Source: BOG-908 sp963850605
GTDB lineage: Bacteria; Pseudomonadota; Alphaproteobacteria; Acetobacterales; Acetobacteraceae
Length of the DNA stretch: 64,000 nt
Direction of reading: 5' to 3'
Assembly: GCA_963850605.1 (NCBI GenBank)
Contig: CAWKLX010000002.1
Coordinates: 372,001-436,000, forward strand
Part shown: positions 25,265 through 36,578 of the stretch, in pieces
How positions within the stretch are numbered: position 1 is the stretch's first letter
Layout: the number at the start of each line of letters is the position of its first letter
Notes under the pieces: generated by a model
Seen by the model: only the letters and a program-made list of their open reading frames with translations
The model's database searches: none
What the model was told of the DNA's origin: nothing
Program-made: the position numbers and the translations under genes

Positions 25265-28242
25265 GAGGGCCGTGCCGTCGCGGACACGGCACGGCCCTCG
25301 CCGATCAACGCCAGCGGCGCCCAGTAATACGGATGGGCCAGCTCCGGCAGATCGGTGCGCGCTTTGTCGAGCAGTCGACGCTGAGCATCGGCCAGCGCCG
25401 TGGCCATGCCGGCCGCCGGATGTTGCCGTGCATAAGACAGGGTGGCGGCGACCAGGATGGAGGTGACGCGGTCGTTCACGTCCCAATGCGTCACCAGCAA
25501 AGATCGTGCGCCCGCGTGAAAAAAACTTCGCGCCAGGCCCGACAGGCTTTCGCCGGGCGCCGATCCGCCGGGGCCACCGCTGTTGCACGCCGACAGCAGC
25601 ACCACGTTTGCGTCCAGCTTCAGCCCCGCCACTTCGGACGCCGTCAGAAGCGCGCCTTGCGCATCGGCGGCACTCGGCGGAGCCGACGTCACCAGTGCCG
25701 GCTCCGCCTGGCAGGCGAGATCGGTTTGCAGGATCGCGTGCGTGGCGAAATGCAGCACCTGGTAGTCAGACAGTTGCGTGTCCTGCACCGCGCGCGACGT
25801 GAACGCCGCGCCCAGCAGCGCGTCATTCGCATCGCCGCCCAGCAGCCGACGCGCCAACGCCAGCTCGGCCGCTGCCCCGGGCAGAAGCTGAAGGTTTGCG
25901 AACAACGCAGCGCTATCCTTGCAGGTCGCCGCCGGGAAGGTCGCCGCGGCCTGCGCAGGGGTGACGGGCCGGAAATTGCCGAACCCGAACCACGGCTTTT
26001 GCGCCCGCGAGGTAGCGGCCACACGGCGCAATTGCACGAAGCTGGCCGCCGCCGGCACGTGCGAGATCACCAACCGTCGTACCAGGAACGGGGCGTCCGT
26101 CAGGTGTCCGGGATCGGCTGGGCCGGTCAGCAGCAGGCCGAACGGGATCGACAGCAGCGTCCCGGTCGGCGCCACGGTCAGCGACTCCGCCCGCGCCAGC
26201 ACAGCTTCCTCGTGGCCGAATAGCGCCGTGTACAGCGCCGACGCTGCGCCCGTGTCGAATGGCTTGAGCGCGCCGCCCGTTTCGTCCATCGCGGCGCGTA
26301 TGCGCGCGACCAGCGCGTCCACGCGCTCCGCCCCGCCTTCGATCGGCGAGACGGCGATCTTCCCATCGGCGAAGAGGAAGGTGTAGCCCGCGTCGGGCGC
26401 CAGAATGACAGTGGCGAACACCTCCCGCGGCCGCAAAGCGCCCAGGATGTCGTCGGCGGAGACGGATTTCTGCACCAGCTGGCCGTAATTCGGGTCGCCC
26501 GATTGCAGCGCCTGTTCCAGGCTGTCGCGTCGGCGCCGCGCATCGTCGAGCAGGCGGGTCGCGGCCGGATCGCGCGCCGCGCCGCTCCCCGCATCGGCCG
26601 CCTCGTCCCGCTGCGCTTCCAGTTCGGCCACCAGCGCGTTGGCATCCTCGCCATCGCGGATCAGCTTGCCCAGGCGCGGGTCGCGCGCATTATCGGCCAG
26701 CCGCGCCGTCACCAGCGCGATCTGCTGGCTTGTGGTGCTACCCTGCGCGCGGCCGGCCAGCGCATACATGTCGCGCGCCACCGCCTGGTCGCCCGCCTCG
26801 GCGCGGACGGCCAGCAATGCCAGGCAGGGTTGCAGGCTGGTACTGTCGGCACCCGTGTCGGCCTGTTCCAGCGCCAGCCGGGCCTCGTGGCAGGTTTGCA
26901 GCGCCCGCTCGGTCTGCCCGTCCCCCGCCAGGCGGGCGGCCAGCAGCAGCTGCGTGCGGGCAAAGGCCGGTGTCCCCGGCAGGGCACGTGCGAACCGGAG
27001 CACGGCTTGCTGCATCTTGGCCGTCGATTGGCTCTGCTGGCCGGATGCGAGCAGAACCGTCGCCTCGGTGCGCGTGAGGCGGGCGCTGGCTTTGCGGTTA
27101 GACAGGCCATAGGCGGTCAGCACGCTTTCGGCGCTCGCCGCCTCCGTGCTGCTCTGGGCGTTCAGCCCAAGCATGCGGTCAGCTACCGCCTGCGCGCGCC
27201 GCGTCTCAACCACCCCGTAGGCGGCGGCACGCGTGGACAGGTCGGTCGGCACTAGTGCGCTGCCTGGCTCCGCGGTCGTGGCACTGTCCGGGGCAAAGGG
27301 CAGGTAGGCCCGCTCGGCGCGGCGCAGCAGCACCAGCGCGGCCGCCGGCCGGTCCTGGTTCAGCAGGTTCAATCCCTGATAATGCGTGACCTGAGCCAGC
27401 GTCAGGTCCTCGCCGCCGCTGCGCACGGCCAAGGTCTCGGCCTGCCCCAGCAACGCGTCGGCTTCCGGATAATGCGCCTGGTTGGAGGCCTGCAGTCCTT
27501 GCAGGGCGAGCGCGTGGGCCAGGGCGGGACTGTCGGCGTCGACCGTGCGCCGTTGCAGGTCCGCCATCTTACGGTAGGTGTCCGCAGCAGCCGCGTACTC
27601 GCCGGCCAAATTGGCCTTCACCGCCGCGCGTTGCAGCCCTTGGTAACGCGCGATGTCGTTCGCCGACACTACCAGGCCGGCCAAGCGCTGGGCAGCCAGG
27701 CCCGGGCTTTCGGCGACGGTGCCCAGGCTGGCGGGGCCGATGCGGCCCGAATCGAGCGCCAGCGCGCGTTCCATCACCAGGCCGGCCGCCGGCACACCGT
27801 CGGCGTACCAGGCGTGCCCATCCAGCAGCGCCACAAACGCGGTCTGCCCAAAACCTTCCTGGCGCCGAGTGCAAGCCATCAGCATGGCCGTCGCGCCCAG
27901 CACCGTGCTGGCCTTCGGCGCCGCACAGGCCAACGTGGCGTCCAGCTGCTCGCGCCACGGACCGGATGTGGCCAGCGTTGGCAGCAGCGCCTCGGTGGCC
28001 GGCTCGCCCCGGCGCAGCGTGGCGCTGGGCTGCTTCCAGGTGCCGCAGAAAATAGCATACCGCCGCCCGGCCTCTACTTCGGACTGGCTACACGGCTCGC
28101 CGGCGGCGTTCTGCCCCAGCGCGGCCGTGGCGGCGGCGGGTGCCGCACCCCCGTCATAGGCGGTGGCAGGCGGGCGCGCGCAGGCGGCCAGAACGGCCAG
28201 GCCGGCCGCGCCGATTGCCGCCAGGACACGGGAACGGGCCAT
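25261..28242 (-). CDS. CHAT-domain TPR lipoprotein
   Basis: A 993-residue predicted lipoprotein: the N-terminus ends in a lipobox AA-Cys21. Residues 150-560 are Ala/Leu/Gln-rich helical repeats of TPR type. Residues 680-985 form a CHAT peptidase domain of the caspase-like clan, with the catalytic pair His835 in HFATHA and Cys886 in LLSACNSGG, 51 residues apart as expected. The end (HPYYWAPLALIGEG) is also typical of CHAT proteins. Its ATG overlaps the TpsA stop as ATGA and its stop overlaps the tssA start as GTGA. CHAT proteins beside two-partner-secretion genes are common; a role in processing or tethering the TpsA adhesin is inferred. Confidence 0.88.
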   Translation of the reverse strand: MARSRVLAAIGAAGLAVLAACARPPATAYDGGAAPAAATAALGQNAAGEPCSQSEVEAGRRYAIFCGTWKQPSATLRRGEPATEALLPTLATSGPWREQLDATLACAAPKASTVLGATAMLMACTRRQEGFGQTAFVALLDGHAWYADGVPAAGLVMERALALDSGRIGPASLGTVAESPGLAAQRLAGLVVSANDIARYQGLQRAAVKANLAGEYAAAADTYRKMADLQRRTVDADSPALAHALALQGLQASNQAHYPEADALLGQAETLAVRSGGEDLTLAQVTHYQGLNLLNQDRPAAALVLLRRAERAYLPFAPDSATTAEPGSALVPTDLSTRAAAYGVVETRRAQAVADRMLGLNAQSSTEAASAESVLTAYGLSNRKASARLTRTEATVLLASGQQSQSTAKMQQAVLRFARALPGTPAFARTQLLLAARLAGDGQTERALQTCHEARLALEQADTGADSTSLQPCLALLAVRAEAGDQAVARDMYALAGRAQGSTTSQQIALVTARLADNARDPRLGKLIRDGEDANALVAELEAQRDEAADAGSGAARDPAATRLLDDARRRRDSLEQALQSGDPNYGQLVQKSVSADDILGALRPREVFATVILAPDAGYTFLFADGKIAVSPIEGGAERVDALVARIRAAMDETGGALKPFDTGAASALYTALFGHEEAVLARAESLTVAPTGTLLSIPFGLLLTGPADPGHLTDAPFLVRRLVISHVPAAASFVQLRRVAATSRAQKPWFGFGNFRPVTPAQAAATFPAATCKDSAALFANLQLLPGAAAELALARRLLGGDANDALLGAAFTSRAVQDTQLSDYQVLHFATHAILQTDLACQAEPALVTSAPPSAADAQGALLTASEVAGLKLDANVVLLSACNSGGPGGSAPGESLSGLARSFFHAGARSLLVTHWDVNDRVTSILVAATLSYARQHPAAGMATALADAQRRLLDKARTDLPELAHPYYWAPLALIGEGRAVSATARPS

Positions 28243-31200
28243 CAGTAATCCTGCTCGGCGACGTTGGGCAGGATCAGGTCGTCATCCTCGTCCTGGTCGT
28301 GCGCCACGGCCACCACCAGGTTCTGCACCGGGCTGCCCAGCGGCACTACGACCGGGGAGAGCAGCACGCAGTTTAGCGACTGCACCGGGCAGCCATTATC
28401 GCGATAATTCGTATTGGCCATTTGATGCGCGAAGCCGGTCGCCGCGGCGGCCGAACCGCCGCGCCCATCGACCAATCCCGTCAGGCTGGCGTTGCCGGTC
28501 GGGGGCTGCCCGAAATAGAGGTTCAGCCCGGCCACGTCTATATTGCCGATCGCCCTGCCGCCCGCCTGCAGATCGAGCAGCAGCTGCGTGCCCGGTGCGA
28601 ACAATCCGGCCGCCGTGCTGGGATCGAACGCGATCAGCCCGCCCTGCCCGACTAGGGTAAACTCCACCGTCTCGGCGCTGGCGCCGGGCAGTGCGCCAAT
28701 CTTCGTTTGTCCGGTCTGCGAAAAGCTCGCGGCGGTCGCGAACAGGCCGAGCGTGCCCGCCGTGGGGGAGATCGGGCTCTTAATATCGGGTTCGCCCGGC
28801 CCTACAGGTATGGCCGAGCCGGTCATTACGAAGCCACCACTCCACTCAATGCGCTGCGGTGTGGCAGTCGCATTGGCGAGCCGGGAAAGCTGCATGTCAT
28901 CGACAAGCGCCGGTCCTCCCAGGACGATTCGAGGTGCGGACAAAGTTCCGGCGAAGCTTAGCGTGCCGGGACTGCCAATGACGATGGGGCCTGCCGTGCT
29001 GGCGATCACGCCAGTGGCAGCTTCGGTGAGATTGTCGGCCAACCCGATCCCCACGCCGGATGCGCCCAACACACTGCCTGCCAAACTGGCGCCGCCGCCG
29101 CCGGTGATCGTCACTGAACCAGCTTTGCTCATGACGGTGCCGGTGGCGGCCTCGGTCAGGTTGCCGGCAAACTCGATGCCCACGCCAGATGCGCCCGACA
29201 CACTGCCTGCCAAGCTCGCCGCGTCCCGGCCGATGATCGTCACTGAACCAGCGTTGCTCATGACGGTGCCGGTAGCGGCTTCGGTCAGGCTGCCCGCAAA
29301 CCCGATGCTCACGCCGAATCCGCCGGACACACTGCCCGCCAAGCTCGCCGCGCCGCCGCCGGTGATCGTCACTGAGCCGGGGTTGCTTACGATGGTGCCG
29401 GTGGCGGCTTCTGTCAGATTGCCGGCCAATGACAATTGCACCGCGCCCGGTCCTGAAATACTCGCATTCTGCAGCAGCAAGGCGGTGCTGTCGGCCAGTA
29501 TGACTGAGCCGCTGGATGACACCATGCCGGCCTGCGTCAGACCGCCCGCAATACTAACCGGCCCGACAGACGCGATCTGGTTCGCCGCACCGCTCAACAC
29601 GATGTCACCCGCGGCCTGCGCGGCCAGGGTGCCCGCCTGGACAGTGCCGTTACCCTCGATCAGTCCCGCACCCGCCTGCAGCGCCACCTGGCCCGTGGGT
29701 GCGGTGATCGACCCGGCGAAATCCAAATTGCCGTTGTTGCTGGTGATGGAGATGTCGCCGGCACCACTGTAAATCGTGCTTGCAAAATCTTGCATCAGAT
29801 TTCCCGCCAGGCTGAGCAAGAACTCCGCCCGCGCCGGTCAGCGATCCGCTCGACTGCGTGATCAGACCGCCATTGATCGACAGCTCTCTACCGGACGAGA
29901 TCGTGGAGGATACCTGGTCGAGGCTGCCACCCAGCAAAACATCGCTTTGTGCGCTGATCGACGCACCGCGATCCTGGGTCAGCAAATTGGTTCTCACCTG
30001 AACTGCCCCGAATTCGCTGCCAATCGTGGAATCAGCTAATTGCGTCAGGTTAGGCGCCGTGATCGTCACCCCGCTCTGTCCTGTGATGCTGCCGTTCGCC
30101 AATTCCTGCAAAGCCTCGCTATCGATCAGCAGCAGCGTGCCCGTGGCGGAGGCCTGGGTGACGGTGCCGACCTGATTTACCCCCGCGCCGTCCAGAACGA
30201 GGTTGTGCGCGGCGCCGCCGGCGCTGCCAGCCTGGGCGGACAGGGTGCCGGCCAGAAGCGTGCCCGATGGGCTGCCGGCGACTGGCGCCGTCTGGGTGAT
30301 ATCGCCGCCGAGCGCCACCAGGCTGACCTCGTGCTGCGGCGCGACCGAAATCAAACCACCCAGCGCCATCTGGCCGCCGGTCGTGGTGAGCAGGATGTCG
30401 CCGGAGGGGCTCGCGAGCGTGCTGCCCGTATCCTGCGCCACATCGCCCGACATGGTGACGGTGAGATCGCCTGATACGGCAGTGATGCTGCTGGCGATCT
30501 GGCTGAGCGTGCCGGCCAGGCCATTCTGGCCGATCGTGACACTGGCGCCGGACAGGAAAGACCCGGTTTGGCCAAGGCTGCCATAGATGACTACCTGGTC
30601 GATGGCGGATAGGCGCGAAACATCCTGGGTCGCCGCGCCGTATACGGTCACGCTCGTGCCAGCCGAGATCATGCTGGCAGCATGCTGGTCCAGCACCAGG
30701 GCCCCGGTTGCAGCCTGTGCAGGGCCGATTATCACTGCACCGCCCGACGTCAGGCTGCTCGACGTCTGGCTGAGTGAGCCGATCGTAGCATCACCCTGGG
30801 CAGTGATGGCGCTGAAGGTCTGCGTGGCGCTGCCTGTCACGGTCACATCGCCCTGCGTCGCGGTCACCTGGTCCTGCCCGGTCTGCAGCAGGTTGCCCGC
30901 CACCATCACGCCAGTGCCGCCGGTCAGCGCGGCCCCGCCAAGCTGGGTCAGGGTTGCCGCCTGCACGGTCACCGACCCGCCTGCCGTGATCAAGCTGGAT
31001 GCGTCCTGCGTCAGCGTGGCCGGCTCGGTCAGGGTGATGGTGGCGTTTCCGCCCGCCAACAAGGCGGCGCCCGCGGCGAGCGCCAACGGCGCCTGGTCGG
31101 CCAGCAATACGGAGCCGGAAGCGCCGCTATAGGTGCCCCCGGCCGTGTCCACGAGCGTTCCAAACCTGTTGTGACCGCCGCCGAGCAGGAGATTGTAAGC

Positions 31201-34200
31201 GGCCCCGGACGGCACCCCGGCCTGCACGGCGAGGCTGGCGGCATCGATCACGCCGGTGAAATCAGTCATTCCCGGTGCTGTCTGGGCGATGTCGCCGCCC
31301 AGTGAAATCAGCTGCACCAGGCCGGCAGTGGCACTGATGCTGCCACCCGCAGCCAGGCTGACGGGGCCGTCACCGGCCAGTGTGCCGATACTGCTGGCCA
31401 CTATATTGCCGGCATCGGCGATAATACGCGACGCCGAGTCCTGCGCCAACCCGTTCGCAAGGGTGAGGGTGACATTGCCCGCGGTGCTTTCGATGCTCGC
31501 GCCCGTCTGCACCAACGTTGCCGCGCCGATCGCCAGGGAATTCGTGCTGGTGATGGCAGCCAAACTGTCCTGCGTCAGTGTCTGTCCTGACAGTGTCAGC
31601 ATCACCTCGGCCGCCGCGATGTGGCCCGAGGCCGCTTCCACTGCGCTGATCGCGTCAGTCAGCCAGAGCTGGCCGGTGGCCGTGGCGCGCGAGATGGTGC
31701 CGATCCGGTTGGCCGCACTGCCGTTAGCGATCGTCCCATTCAGCAGCAGGTCGAACGCCGGCCCGCCAGCCGTGCCGGACTGGGCGATCAAGGTGCCGGC
31801 CAGCAGCGTGCCGGTTGGCGAACTGCCGGATACGCTTTGCGCGATGCTTCCATCCGCCGCGAGCAGGCTCGCCACGCCGCCTTGTGCGGCTACTAGTCCG
31901 CCCAGCAGCAGCGACCCGCCCGAGCTGGCCAGGCTGATATCGCCGAACTGCACCGTAAGTCTGCTGTCGGCGCTTTGCGTCAGGTCGCCGGACAGGGTGG
32001 CCGAGAGCAGGCCGGTCGCCGCGATTGAGGAAGCGCTCGACTGCGACAGGGAACCGATGCCGCTGGTGGCGAGCATGACAGTATCGCCGGCGATGCTGGA
32101 TCCGGTATCCTGGGCCACGCTGTTGGATACGGACACGAACGCCCCGGAGATGCTGGCGTCGTGCTGCACCAGCAGGCGCGCTATCCAGCTCGACCATCCC
32201 GGAGGCGCTGTCGATCGCGCTGAGACTGTCTTGCGTCAGAGTGCCGCCCAGGGCCGAGAGAGTCACCCCGTTGTTGCCGGCCACCCGCGCACCGTGCAGC
32301 AGTGTCAGCGTGCCGGCATCGGTCAACACCAGTGTGCCGCCTTGTGCGGTCAGTGTCGGGCCGATCGCCTGGATCAGATTTTGCGAACTGGCGGCAAGGA
32401 AATCGCCGGCGGCAGCACCGTAGAGCGTCGCGACAGTGACGCCGTTCGACGGCGCGCCGACGTTGACCTCGACCCCGCCATTGCTGAACAGCCCAAGCGT
32501 GCCGGCATTGGCCGCAGTTGAAAGATCGATTGCGCCCAGAACCGACAGCGTGCTGACGGCGCCCGTCGAGGCAGCATCCCAGGTCAGGTTTGCGCCCATG
32601 CCGTTGGCCAGGCTGCCGTTGGTCGAGCCGAGGGCGATCGTACCGACCGGACCGGTAAAAACGTGCTCCAGGCTCGTGGGGTCGATCGTGCCTCCGGCGA
32701 CCACAGAGAACGTGCCCGGATGCAGCAGCCCGATGGCGACCAGACCAGCGGGCGCGCTGAGGGTCCCGACCAGTGAGATGCGGTCTGCGCCGATCGAGAT
32801 GGCGCCAGCCCCGGCGGGCGGCTGTGCGTCGATCGCGGCGCCTGCCGACACCGTTAGGCTAGGGGCGCGCAATGCTACGCTGCTTGCCGAAAGCGTGCCG
32901 TTGAGCGTGACGGCCACCCCGTCCGCCAGTGCAAAGGTTGGTCCCGCGCTGATGCGGCCCAGGTCGACGATCGCATTGCCCACGCCAGGACCGCTGACCG
33001 TATCCAGCCTGATGCCGCCGGCCGCCTGCGCCACCAGCGTGCCCGCCTGCAACGAGCCGGTGGCGCTGCCGGCCCCGCTCGCCGTCTCGGTGATGAGCTG
33101 GGTCGCTGGCCCACCGAGCATCACGGTGCCCTGGCTGTCGGACACGAGGCCCGCGAGCAACAATGTATTGCCAGTCAGGGACAGTGTTCCGCCTGAAACA
33201 ATGCTGGAGCCGGCGTCCTGCGTGAGGTTTCCGGTCAGCGCGATGGTGGTGCCACCGGCCCCAACATCGATGGCGCTGCTTGCACCTTGGCCGTCGTTGC
33301 TTTGCGAGAACGTGCCCGACTGTACGGATAGCATTGCGGCCGAGAGTGTGGATCCGTTCTGCAGGAAGCTGGCGCCGCGAATGACGGCGCTACCCCCGGC
33401 GCTGATCGTGCTTGCGTTTTGCGCGACCGACCCGTCGATCGTCAGCGCGCCCACTGCTCCGAGCGAACCCCCCGCGCTCTGCTGCACACCGCCAGCGATC
33501 GTGACCGTTCCGCCGGAGAGCGAACCGCCGATTTGACTGAGCGAACCATCGACACTGGCCTGGCCGGAAGCTGTGAGGCTGTCGCCGGTTTGCTGTGCGA
33601 GGTTGCCGGTCAGGGCGAAAGAGGATGCCGTAATCGAGCCGCCCCCCGACATGCTCAACAACGACGTGCTGAGCGCGAGCGTGCCACCGACCGTAACGGT
33701 GGCCTTGGCCATGAGCGCGATCGGGTCGTTGTCGGCGAGCGTGAGGTTGCCGGAGACGCTGGCGTCGGACAGAACCTCGATGTGGTTAACTGCGACGTTA
33801 TCCAGATGCACGTCGAACGCCGCGCCCCCGATCGTGCCCGCCTGGAGCGCCAGTGTGCCGGCCAACAGCGTGCCGGTCAGGCCCATGGTGCCGCTCTGCG
33901 AAATACCACCGCCTTGAGCCAGCAGATCCACCGTGCCGGTCTGGTCCGAAACCAGCCCAGCCAAGGTCAGTCCGCCGTTGGCGATCAGCGACAGCGTCCC
34001 CCCCTGCGCCGTGATGTGCGACAAGACCCCCTGGTCCAGACTGCCCGACAGCTGGATCGTGCCGCCCCCCTCACCGAGGATAATCGCGCTGCCGCCGTCT
34101 TGGGTGAGCGAAACGGCCTGGCCCATGGCGCCTAGGCTCAGCGTGCCGGCCGTCAGCGTGCTGGACGCAGTCTGCGCCAAGCTGCCGCCGATCGTGGCCA

Positions 34201-36394
34201 GGGAGCCGGCCGAAAGAATGCCGCCGGCCTGGATCACGTCGCCGCCGATCGTCAGCGTTCCCGCCGAGAATGTTCCGCCGGTCTGTGTCAGCGTGCCGGT
34301 AATCTGCGCCAGCGTGTTCGCGTGGATCGTGGCCTGTGCCCCCTCCGTCACGTTACCCACGGCGGTGAAGCTGCCGAGTGCCGACACGGAGGCATCACTC
34401 AAGAGGCTGAGCGATCCAGTGTCGAACGTTACGTTCACGCCTGAGACAGCCGAGGAAATGGTCAGTGCATGACTGGGACCGGTGACCGAGATCGCCACGT
34501 CGCCACCGGCCATGAGTGGCGCGGTGACCGAGAGGCCAGAAGCGTCGTCGAGCGTGAAGTTGCCGGCGGCAGTTACGCTGCCAAGCGTGGTGATCGAATT
34601 GGACGCAGTGTCGAGCACCACGTTACGGGCGCTCACGATCAACGCTTGTGCGTCGATGGTGCCGGACGTGGCCGGCATCGGCGCCGGGTTATGCTCGTTG
34701 ATATCGCCGCCGGCGGTCAGCGTGACGCTGGTGGCCGGTGTGCCGGCGAGGCCGGACAGCAATCCGTAGATGTCGATATTGCCGGCGGCATGCACCAGGA
34801 AGTCGGGTGCGAACAGGCTTGTGCCCGAATCGAAGATGATGTCGCCGCTCGCCGCCCCAGGTGCGCTGAGCACGGTCGTTAGCGAGATATTGGCCGCGCT
34901 GGTCAGCTTGCTTTGCGCAGCGTTCTTGCCGGCGACGAAAGTGATCGCGCCGTCGGTGTCCACGATGGTGCTGAGGTCGTTGAGGAAGGACGCGAAATCG
35001 AGGCAGTTGGCGCCCATGGCGCAGGTCGCGAACTGCACCGTGAGGGAACCCTTGTCGGTGAACGCGGCGTGACCCGTCGGCTGGCCCGGCAGGTTTGCCG
35101 AGAGCAGCCCGTCCACGCTCAGCGTGCCGCCCGACACTGCGAGCGTTCCACCCGCGTCCCGCGTAGTGGCCCCGCTCGCATCCAGCGTGCCGTGCACGCC
35201 GGCCGTGCCGCCCGCCTGCACAGTAATCCGCCCGCCCCGGCCGCCGCGCAACGTGCCGCGGGCGCGCAACGCGGCGCCCGGCGCAACGGTAACGTTTCCG
35301 GTCGGCGCAAGCAGCTTTACCGCCCCACCCCCGTAAGCACCCGATGCGTCCAGCACGCCGCCCGATGCTACCGTCACGTTGCGGTTGCCGGTCACCGTCA
35401 CGCTGCCGCCGGCGCCGGACGCGCCCGTCGCCTGGATGGCGCCGTCCACCTCGATATCGCCGCCCACGCCGGAGACCAGAACGCGGCCGGACTGACCCCC
35501 CAGCGTCGGGGCCGAAATGGTGCCGCTCGCCGAAATGAGTTTCGAGACGACGCCATCGGCCGCCTGGGCGGTCAGAACCACCGTGCCGCCTGGGGCCAGG
35601 ATGGTGCCGGTGTTGGTCACAAGAGCCGTCACGGTACGGCCGCCGAGCTGAACTTGCGTGACCTGGCCGGTCACGTTCAGCGCCACCAGCCCGTCGCCGT
35701 ACATGTCGAGCGTGTGGGTGGCCGCCCCGCCCAGCACCACGCGGCCCAATACGGCGGTGATGGTTCCGGAATTGGCCACTTGCGGCGCCACCAGTGCCGC
35801 CAGACCCGCCTGGCGTACCGTGATGTTGCCGGCGTTGCTGACCACGGCACCCGGTTGTGGCGGCTGCACGAAGACCAGGCGCCCGGCCATGAAATCCTGG
35901 TCGGTGATGCCGGCGGCGGAGACCACCAGCCCGGCCGTATCAACCGTCGATCCTTGCAGGAATACCACGCCTGATTGGTTGACGATGGCGATGCGACCAT
36001 TGGCGAGAATGTGGCCGGCGATCTGCGACGGGTTTGCGGAGATCACGCGATTCAGCGTGAAGCTGCTGGCGCCAGGCTGCGCATACTGTACAGTCTGTGC
36101 GCTGCCGATGTTGAAATTCTGCCAGTTGACAACAGCGTTCTGGCTCGATTGGCGGACGAGCGTCGTTGTGGCGTTCGAGGTGATCGCCGCACTTCCGGAC
36201 GAGACTTGGCCGCCCGCCGGGCGGGCGTTCGCCGCGGGCTGGGCACGTGCGGGTAGGCCCGCAACCAGCAATGCGGCCGCCTGCAACGCGGTGGTGGCGT
36301 AGAGCGCGGCCCGGGTGCGCCGCGCCGATCGCGGCACACCCGCCTTGGCCGCTTCCGGCGTGGCACGCGCGATCGCCCGTAAACGCTGTCCCAT
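28242..36394 (-). CDS. TpsA filamentous-haemagglutinin-like exoprotein, two frameshifts
   Basis: This is a giant two-partner-secretion exoprotein, about 2,717 residues once corrected. After a long signal (ALYATTALQAAALLVAGLPA) comes the TPS domain, with NATTTLVRQSSQNAVVNWQN, SFTLNRVISANPSQIAGHI and NQSGVVFLQGS, the segment recognised by TpsB. The body is a beta-helix of Ser/Thr/Gly/Ala-rich imperfect repeats with frequent LTQ or LSQ motifs. The C-terminus has CPVQSLNCVLL and an acidic end, DLILPNVAEQDY, of the kind seen in related exoproteins. Frameshifts lie near 32178 and near 29820, splitting it into three frames; each equals one extra base. The ATG at 36394 is chosen because GGGGGAACG precedes it. 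The 3-prime end overlaps the CHAT gene. Confidence 0.88.
29025..29411. repeat. 129-bp tandem repeat inside tpsA
   Basis: Three consecutive near-identical 129-base units (29025-29153, 29154-29282, 29283-29411) encode a 43-residue repeat built on LTEAATGTV, GSVTI and ASLAGSVSG. A diverged partial unit follows. Such in-frame repeats allow length change of the beta-helix by recombination and are also a site where assembly can fail. Confidence 0.8.
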
Positions 36395-36454
36395 CGCCGT
36401 TCCCCCGCCGCTGAGCCAACTCGTGCCACGCGGCAATCTGCCTATACTATCGCA

Positions 36455-36473
36455 TTTTCAACTTGCTTGAAAA
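36455..36473. promoter_or_regulatory. Palindrome upstream of tpsA
   Basis: Inverted repeat TTTTCAA-N5-TTGAAAA, 61 bases upstream of the chosen tpsA start, in the 184-base gap between tpsB and tpsA. On the coding strand it is followed by an AT-rich GATAGTATAG that could serve as a -10 region. It may be an operator for an extra promoter for the tpsA-CHAT-tss string. Visual evidence only. Confidence 0.35.
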
Positions 36474-36578
36474 CGAAATCGCCCGACCGAGCCAAATCCG
36501 TTGCCGTAAACGCGTGCTTCGCCTTGTCGCGCCGCCATCTTTAGCCGCCTGCCGGCTTCGGTTCGATCTCATGATGGT

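Noticed and set aside
29025..29411. CRISPR-like array
   Set aside because: Repeats are contiguous, 129 bases long, coding and in frame, with no spacers.
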